Below, piece by piece: positions 58,947 to 64,000 of a stretch of 64,000 bases of DNA (within the stretch, counting starts at the first letter, position 1; each line of letters starts with the position of its first letter). A program made the position numbers and the translations under genes. The DNA is from Flammeovirga sp. OC4 (GTDB lineage Bacteria; Bacteroidota; Bacteroidia; Cytophagales; Flammeovirgaceae). The notes under the pieces were generated by a model that saw nothing but the letters and a program-made list of their open reading frames with translations, was not told where the DNA came from and made no database searches. The DNA lies in contig NZ_JTAM01000004.1 of NCBI RefSeq assembly GCF_000812565.1, positions 186,001 to 250,000 on the forward strand, given 5' to 3'.

Positions 58947-60287
58947 CTATTCATTAATTTGATCTAGTAGGTCTCCTGATAATTGCAGAATAGAATACTC
59001 GGCTACTTTTGCATTGTATAATGCATCGTTTAATCTATTTTTTGCCGTTTGAAGATTGGTCTGTGCGGTACGGAAATCAATGCTTGTTACTTGTCCCAAC
59101 TCGTATTGTTCCTTCGTTTGTCTGAAGTTCAACTCGGCTTGTTCCATGCTTTTAGCTTCCATATTGGCGATACGTTGTTTGTAATCGTAATCCGACCAAG
59201 CATTCATCACGTCTCTTTGTAATTCTTTGGTCAACTGCATGGTATTTTGCTGTTGTGCCATTACGCTTAGCTTCGCATTCTGCTCCTTTTTCTTTTGCTG
59301 ATGTCCATTGAATACATTAAATGACATCGTCACACCGGCTGACATTCCTAAGTTTTCATTGTAAAGGACCTGTCCAGCATCATTATTCATTCTGTTATAA
59401 CCATATTGGGCATAAGTAGAAAGTGTTGGTGCCTTCCCTGCTTTCGCAATTTTCAAATCTAATTCTGTAATTTCTTCCTGCTTGTGTTGTGCCAATAAAG
59501 AAAGGTTTTCAGTCATTGCTTTTTCCAATACATTATCAGCAGTTAACCCATTTAGAAATTCAAAATCTGCATTCACTTCATACGTCGAACTTACCTCTCC
59601 ACCTAAAACAACATTCAGTTTTCTGATGGCAGTATAATAAGCTTGTTCTGTCTGAAGGTAAGAAGTGCTATCGCTATTCAAATCTACTTCTGCATTCAAT
59701 ACCTCCAACTTTGTTGACTGTCCCAATAGGTAGCGGTTTTTCAATCTATCTAATCTCTTGTTGGAAGTCACAATTGTTTCTTTGGAGATATTCAGGTTTT
59801 CTTGCTCACGCGATATATCATAAAACGCTTCCACCACTTGGAGTACTGTATTCTCTACTTCCTGCTTGAAGCGGATTTCTTCTAATGTTGCACTTTCTCG
59901 AAGTTGATTTAATGTAAAGCGGTTTCCATTACCATTAAACAATACATAATCCATTCTGATGTTTGCATCAAAAGTGGTAGAGGCTGCATTGTCCAATTGT
60001 ATTGTATTATCGCCTTCAGAAGGAGCTCCAGTATTCATAAACTCCATTTCCGTATCATTATTACTGTAATCCGCAGTACCGTTTGCCGTAATAGAAGGTA
60101 ACATCCCTGCCATACCTGCCGTTGCATTATTGTTGGCTTGTTCCTTATTGACTGCTACTGCTTTTAGATTATGGTTGTTGGTCAATGCCAATTGGATTGC
60201 ATCATTAATACTCATTTTTTCCTGAGCATTACTGTTTCCTACAAGAAGTAAGAAAAATAGGGTGTAGATGATATTAAGCTTCTTCAT
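58947..60287 (-). CDS. TolC-family outer-membrane efflux protein
   Basis: 446 residues. Signal peptide 1-22 (ending GNSNAQ). The two-fold repeated OEP pattern is seen: MSINDAIQLALTNNHNLKAV ... YDISREQENLNISKETIVTS, and again ADNVLEKAMTENLSLLAQ ... LNFRQTKEQYELGQVTSIDF with AQTNLQTAKNRLNDALYN. It forms the trimeric outer-membrane duct of a tripartite pump. The start overlaps the end of the RND permease gene by 14 bases, so it is third in the adaptor-permease-duct operon. Confidence 0.93.
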   Translation of the reverse strand: MKKLNIIYTLFFLLLVGNSNAQEKMSINDAIQLALTNNHNLKAVAVNKEQANNNATAGMAGMLPSITANGTADYSNNDTEMEFMNTGAPSEGDNTIQLDNAASTTFDANIRMDYVLFNGNGNRFTLNQLRESATLEEIRFKQEVENTVLQVVEAFYDISREQENLNISKETIVTSNKRLDRLKNRYLLGQSTKLEVLNAEVDLNSDSTSYLQTEQAYYTAIRKLNVVLGGEVSSTYEVNADFEFLNGLTADNVLEKAMTENLSLLAQHKQEEITELDLKIAKAGKAPTLSTYAQYGYNRMNNDAGQVLYNENLGMSAGVTMSFNVFNGHQQKKKEQNAKLSVMAQQQNTMQLTKELQRDVMNAWSDYDYKQRIANMEAKSMEQAELNFRQTKEQYELGQVTSIDFRTAQTNLQTAKNRLNDALYNAKVAEYSILQLSGDLLDQINE

Positions 60288-63200
60288 AATCGTAGGCTAA
60301 TTCTTTGATTGCTGATTCAACAGCTTCTTGATTTACTTTTTCTCCTGTCTTGATCTCTTTGATTTTCACCTTGATCTGATTCGTCATTTTAATACAAACC
60401 GGTAAAACAATCAGTGTGATAAGCGTTGCTCCTGCAATACCATAAGAGATCGTAATCACCATTGGAATAAGGAACTGTGCTTGTAAACTTGTTTCGAATA
60501 CCATTGGACCCATACCAGCAACAGTGGTTACAGTAGTCAATAAAATTGGGCGGAAACGAGATACACATGCCTCGATTAATGCCTCATCAAACTTCATATT
60601 GGCTTTCAGGTTGAGGTTGAATGCGTTGATCAGAACCAAGGCATCATTGACCATCACACCCAGCAAGGCGATGATTCCCATAAAAGACATCATACTAATG
60701 GCAAAACCGTGAAGGTAATGGGCCATGACAACCCAGATAAAACTCAATGGCACAAGGGCGAAAACGATAAAAGATTGGCTAAATGATCTTAGGGTAAATA
60801 CTACGATCGTGAACATGAGGATAAATACAATCGGGATTACTTTCGCCGCCGAATTTCCTACTTTCTCCTGTTCCCTTTTCTGACCATCAAAATCAGCTTC
60901 TACTGTTTGATGCTCTTTTAATAGGTCAGGTAATAATTCTGTCTTGATTTTATTTAAAATATCTGGAAGAGCGTCATCAGGATTTTTCAATTGAGCCGTC
61001 AACTTCATTTCTCTATTGAAATCAATGTGATTGATCGATGAATAACCGTCTTCGATAGAGAAATTGGCTACTTCTGAGAAAGGATAAGCGACACCATTTC
61101 CCATTCTGATTTTCATTTTCTCTAAATCACCAAAACTGCTTCTGTTGTCCGTATCATAACGTACCCAAACTTTCACTTCGTCCTGTCCTCTTTGAATTCT
61201 TTGAATTTCGTAACCGAAGAAACCTTGACGGATTTGAGAGATTACTTGTTGTTCAGTAAGTCCAAGTTGATAAGCTTTATCTTTTAAAGAAATGTGGATT
61301 TCTCTGTTACCTGTAGGGTTATTGTCTTTGACATTTCTCAACTCCGGCATTTTTTCCATACGGAGCTTCAATTCCTTTTTCACAATTGCCAATTCCTCTA
61401 AATCATCACCTCTTAATGAAACCACTACTGGATCACCAAAAGGAGAGAAAGAAGCAAAACTGATCGATTCGGCACCTGGAATTTTACCAATCTCTTCTGA
61501 TAGTAAATTACTGACATCAGCAGTTGATCCAGAACGTTCCTCTGCACCTAATAATGTAAGGTTGAATTGGACTTGATGGCCCGATCCCATATACACCATG
61601 TTCACTTTTTTGATGATATCCTGCTGGTCTTTTTGATCAGGTTGTAGTTCTTTATTGACAACTTCAATGGCTCTTTCAATCTGCTGTACCCCTCTTTCTG
61701 TTACTTCTTGTTGCGTACCGTTGGGCATCACTAATGTAATTGTCACATCATCTCCTTCAATACTCGGGAAGAATGTTGCTGGAACTACTTTCTTCGCCAT
61801 CATACCTACTGAGAAAATAAACAGGGCTATTGTAATACTGAATGTGATGGCTTTGTTTCTTAGAGCAAATTCAAGAATTGGCTTGTAAATATTATCTCTG
61901 AATTTGAATAAATATTTGTCGACCGTCTTTGTCACTATATTCGATTCCTGTTTTCCATTTGCTTTAAATGCTTTTGAAAATGCAAGGTGGGCAGGAAGAA
62001 TAATTAAACCTTCAATCAGAGAAACAAATAAGATCAAGCCTACAATCCATGACATATCTTTGAAGAAGTCGCCCATTTTTCCATCTAAGAAAAGGAAAGT
62101 GGAGAAAGCTACAATTGTAGTCAATACGGCTGAAATCACTGCTGGAAGTACCTCCATTGTTCCATCAATAGCGGACTGAATCGCTGGCTTTCCTTTTTCA
62201 TAATGCTGATAGATATTTTCTGCCACCACAATTGCATCATCCACTAGAATTCCCAATACAACAATCAAGGCGAAAAGTGAAATCATATTGATTGTTACAC
62301 CTGTGAAAGAAATGAAGATGAACATACCGAAGATGGAGAACGGAATACCAATCGCTACCCAAAAGGCAATTCTTGGATTAAGGAACAATGATAAAACAAT
62401 CAATACTAAGATGATTCCTAAAATACCATTATCAATCAGTAGATCTAAACGTTGTCCTAGTAAGTCTGATTGATCACGAATCACGTCGATATGCAATACA
62501 TCATTTTGAGCATTAAAATCTTCAATGTATTCATAAAGCACATCTGCTGTCGCTAAAATATCTTCACTGAAAGTATTGTTGATGGTCACCGTTACTACTC
62601 TTTTTCCATTTAAAGTGGCTCTTGCAGGAGCATCTTCCCACTGATCCACTACTTTGGCTACATCTTTCAATCGGATCACACCACCATTGTCTGTCTGACG
62701 GATGATGATATGGTCCATTTCTTCTGATGAATACCCTTTATTTTTTGCTCTGATAAAAAACTCTTCTTCACCGTCTTTGATACTACCGCCCGTCATATCT
62801 AGGTTGGCGCCTTGCACCGCCATGGCTACTTCATCAAAAGTCATATTATAACTCTCTAAAGCATCTTCCTGTAATAGAATCGCGATTTCCTCATTGGGGT
62901 AACCCGAGATTTCAATCTTAGAAATCCCCTTTTTGGCCAAAAGATCCTTCTCTACTTTTCGAGCTGTTTCTTTCAATGATTTTAAAGAAACGCCATCGCC
63001 AGTGATGCCAAACATAAAACTGAAGTTGGCATCTTCATGCTTGTAAGAAACTACAGATTCCACATCCAATGGGAAAGATGAAATCCCTTCTACTACGTTC
63101 TTCACGCGTGTCAGGGCTTCGTCCATATCTGTCCCTTTAAACATCTCCAATGTAATTTTACCTACATTTTCTTGAGCATAAGAAGTGATCTGATCCAAAC

Positions 63201-63429
63201 CTTCCAAACCTTTTAGTTCTTCTTCAATTTTCAAGATCACCCCTTCTTCTACTTCTTCCGCTGAAGAACCAGGGTACACCACATCAACATAAATAAAACG
63301 TTGAGGGGCATTGGGCATAAATGTACTTGTGATTTTGGATGCAGTAATAAAACCGAGTACCAACGTCAGTGCCATCACTAGATTGACAGCTACTGGAAAT
63401 TTTATAAAATAGGATATTAACTTCTTCAT
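60274..63429 (-). CDS. RND-family efflux permease
   Basis: 1051 residues, normal for AcrB/MdtB/CusA-type permeases with 12 spans and two large periplasmic loops. Family marks: the N-terminal span, VVYPGSSAEEVEEGVILKIE, GISKIEISGYPNEEIAIL, the proton-relay span LGILVDDAIVVAENIYQ with two Asp, and the late LLGVMVNDALVLINAFN and RFRPILLTTVTTVAGMGPM. The exported compound cannot be told from sequence. It starts nine bases after the adaptor stop and overlaps the TolC-like gene. The Asp pair and lack of a Met-rich region favour a drug/lipid (HAE1-like) pump over a metal pump. Confidence 0.94.
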   Translation of the reverse strand: MKKLISYFIKFPVAVNLVMALTLVLGFITASKITSTFMPNAPQRFIYVDVVYPGSSAEEVEEGVILKIEEELKGLEGLDQITSYAQENVGKITLEMFKGTDMDEALTRVKNVVEGISSFPLDVESVVSYKHEDANFSFMFGITGDGVSLKSLKETARKVEKDLLAKKGISKIEISGYPNEEIAILLQEDALESYNMTFDEVAMAVQGANLDMTGGSIKDGEEEFFIRAKNKGYSSEEMDHIIIRQTDNGGVIRLKDVAKVVDQWEDAPARATLNGKRVVTVTINNTFSEDILATADVLYEYIEDFNAQNDVLHIDVIRDQSDLLGQRLDLLIDNGILGIILVLIVLSLFLNPRIAFWVAIGIPFSIFGMFIFISFTGVTINMISLFALIVVLGILVDDAIVVAENIYQHYEKGKPAIQSAIDGTMEVLPAVISAVLTTIVAFSTFLFLDGKMGDFFKDMSWIVGLILFVSLIEGLIILPAHLAFSKAFKANGKQESNIVTKTVDKYLFKFRDNIYKPILEFALRNKAITFSITIALFIFSVGMMAKKVVPATFFPSIEGDDVTITLVMPNGTQQEVTERGVQQIERAIEVVNKELQPDQKDQQDIIKKVNMVYMGSGHQVQFNLTLLGAEERSGSTADVSNLLSEEIGKIPGAESISFASFSPFGDPVVVSLRGDDLEELAIVKKELKLRMEKMPELRNVKDNNPTGNREIHISLKDKAYQLGLTEQQVISQIRQGFFGYEIQRIQRGQDEVKVWVRYDTDNRSSFGDLEKMKIRMGNGVAYPFSEVANFSIEDGYSSINHIDFNREMKLTAQLKNPDDALPDILNKIKTELLPDLLKEHQTVEADFDGQKREQEKVGNSAAKVIPIVFILMFTIVVFTLRSFSQSFIVFALVPLSFIWVVMAHYLHGFAISMMSFMGIIALLGVMVNDALVLINAFNLNLKANMKFDEALIEACVSRFRPILLTTVTTVAGMGPMVFETSLQAQFLIPMVITISYGIAGATLITLIVLPVCIKMTNQIKVKIKEIKTGEKVNQEAVESAIKELAYDYEEA

Positions 63430-63438
63430 GATCTCAGC

Positions 63439-64000
63439 TTATTTCATTACCTGCACTTTCATTCCTTCATAAGGGTTTTTGATGTTGGTCATCAATACCG
63501 CCGAGTTTGAAGGAACTCCTTTTACGATTGCTTCAGATCTGAATGATTCCAACACTTCAATCTTTTGTGTCTTCAGCTTATTGTTTTCCACAATGAAGAT
63601 CTGATTTTCATCGAAAATTAATTTTCTAGGAATTTGAATCGCATCTTCAAATGAAGTACTGCTCACTTTGGCCGTTAAGAACATGCCTTCTTTTAAGTCT
63701 TTTCCTGAAGTTTGGATATATACTTTCACGCTTTGAGAGTTGGCGTCTAATGTACTTCCTACTCTGATCACTGTACCGGTCCATTCCGTATCTAACTCTG
63801 AAGAGTACAACTTAACTTTACTTCCTTTTTTGAAATGTTCAATGTCTTTGAGTGGAGCTGTTACTTCCAATTCGTAAGAAGACAAATTCACCATTTCACC
63901 AAGTTCTTCACCTGCTCTTACTGCGGTACCTGCTTCTATATTACTCTTAGAAATCACACCACTAAATGGGGCATAAATGGTGTATTTATTTAATTTCTCT
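63439..64000 (-). CDS. RND efflux periplasmic adaptor (5' part missing)
   Basis: 187 codons visible. The frame stays open to base 64000 (EKLNKYTIYAPFSGVISKSN and on), so the gene starts outside the window; a GTG at 63957 in the lipoyl motif is not a real start. The visible part is the second half of the lipoyl/barrel-sandwich domain (IYAPFSGVIS ... GTAVRAGEELGEMV), then the beta-barrel (VTAPLKDIEHFKKGSKVKLY ... TGTVIRVGSTLDANSQSVKV) and the membrane-proximal domain ending GMKVQVMK. It bridges the RND permease and the TolC-type duct and is the first visible gene of that operon. Confidence 0.92.
   Translation of the reverse strand, partial: EKLNKYTIYAPFSGVISKSNIEAGTAVRAGEELGEMVNLSSYELEVTAPLKDIEHFKKGSKVKLYSSELDTEWTGTVIRVGSTLDANSQSVKVYIQTSGKDLKEGMFLTAKVSSTSFEDAIQIPRKLIFDENQIFIVENNKLKTQKIEVLESFRSEAIVKGVPSNSAVLMTNIKNPYEGMKVQVMK

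Noticed and set aside
63439-63957. Complete 172-residue adaptor starting with GTG at 63957
   Set aside because: The frame is open to the window edge and encodes the expected APFSG lipoyl motif before that GTG, so the gene is truncated by the window.

Overview
The window looks like the chromosome of an aerobic, AT-rich, gliding/marine-type member of the Bacteroidota, most likely order Cytophagales near Flammeovirga. The genus is inference. Supporting signs are promoters of the Bacteroidota type (TTTG, about 19 bases, TAnnTTTG), a type IX secretion C-terminal sorting domain, a FecR/DUF4974 anti-sigma protein, LytTR/LytS signalling, and the bacillithiol genes bshA and ytxJ. I see no rRNA, tRNA, CRISPR array, phage or transposase.

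Layout. 1-2192: 3' part of a PAS histidine kinase and a convergent outer-membrane protein. 2569-6145: a shortened str operon, rpsL-rpsG-fusA-rpsJ, closed by a terminator. 6161-18569: single genes: an orphan FecR-type anti-sigma factor, a fused trehalose-6-phosphate synthase/phosphatase, a probable small RNA, a flavin/[2Fe-2S] reductase, a YceI protein, an acidic lipoprotein, ComEC, GlmM and a cysteine desulfurase. 18572-21335: a YceI/outer-membrane protein pair and enolase.

21458-46497 is a nearly continuous minus-strand cobalamin region. The promoter-distal block runs from a B12 riboswitch (42031-42194, with a near-perfect promoter) through a [2Fe-2S] ferredoxin-like protein, an SDR protein, CbiX, CobI, CobJ-CbiC, CbiET, CbiG-CobM, CobK, CbiD, a Ni/Co transporter, a ChlI-ChlD fusion, CobU, CbiA, adenosyltransferase, CobW, a half-size MFS protein and CobN. 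Upstream lies a second block: CobQ, CobD, CbiB and an AAA protein. Gene content is of the early-cobalt (anaerobic-type) pathway, yet a late-insertion CobN/ChlID chelatase is also present. The precorrin-2 synthase, CobS, CobT and CobC genes are not in the window. Three copies of a roughly 170-base structured repeat sit between genes of this region, and their stems are kept by compensatory changes.

46869-52928 encodes one 2019-residue secreted protein: GH9, CBM3, four PKD domains alternating with two unidentified modules, GH48 and a T9SS sorting domain. This is the domain logic of the Caldicellulosiruptor CelA cellulase rebuilt in a Bacteroidota secretion format, and it is the most striking object in the window.

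53735-64000 (minus strand) holds bshA-ytxJ, a membrane protein, a LytTR/LytS two-component pair, and an RND efflux operon cut by the right edge. Three further palindromic intergenic elements lie at 27772-27909, 56694-56833 and 58764-58883.
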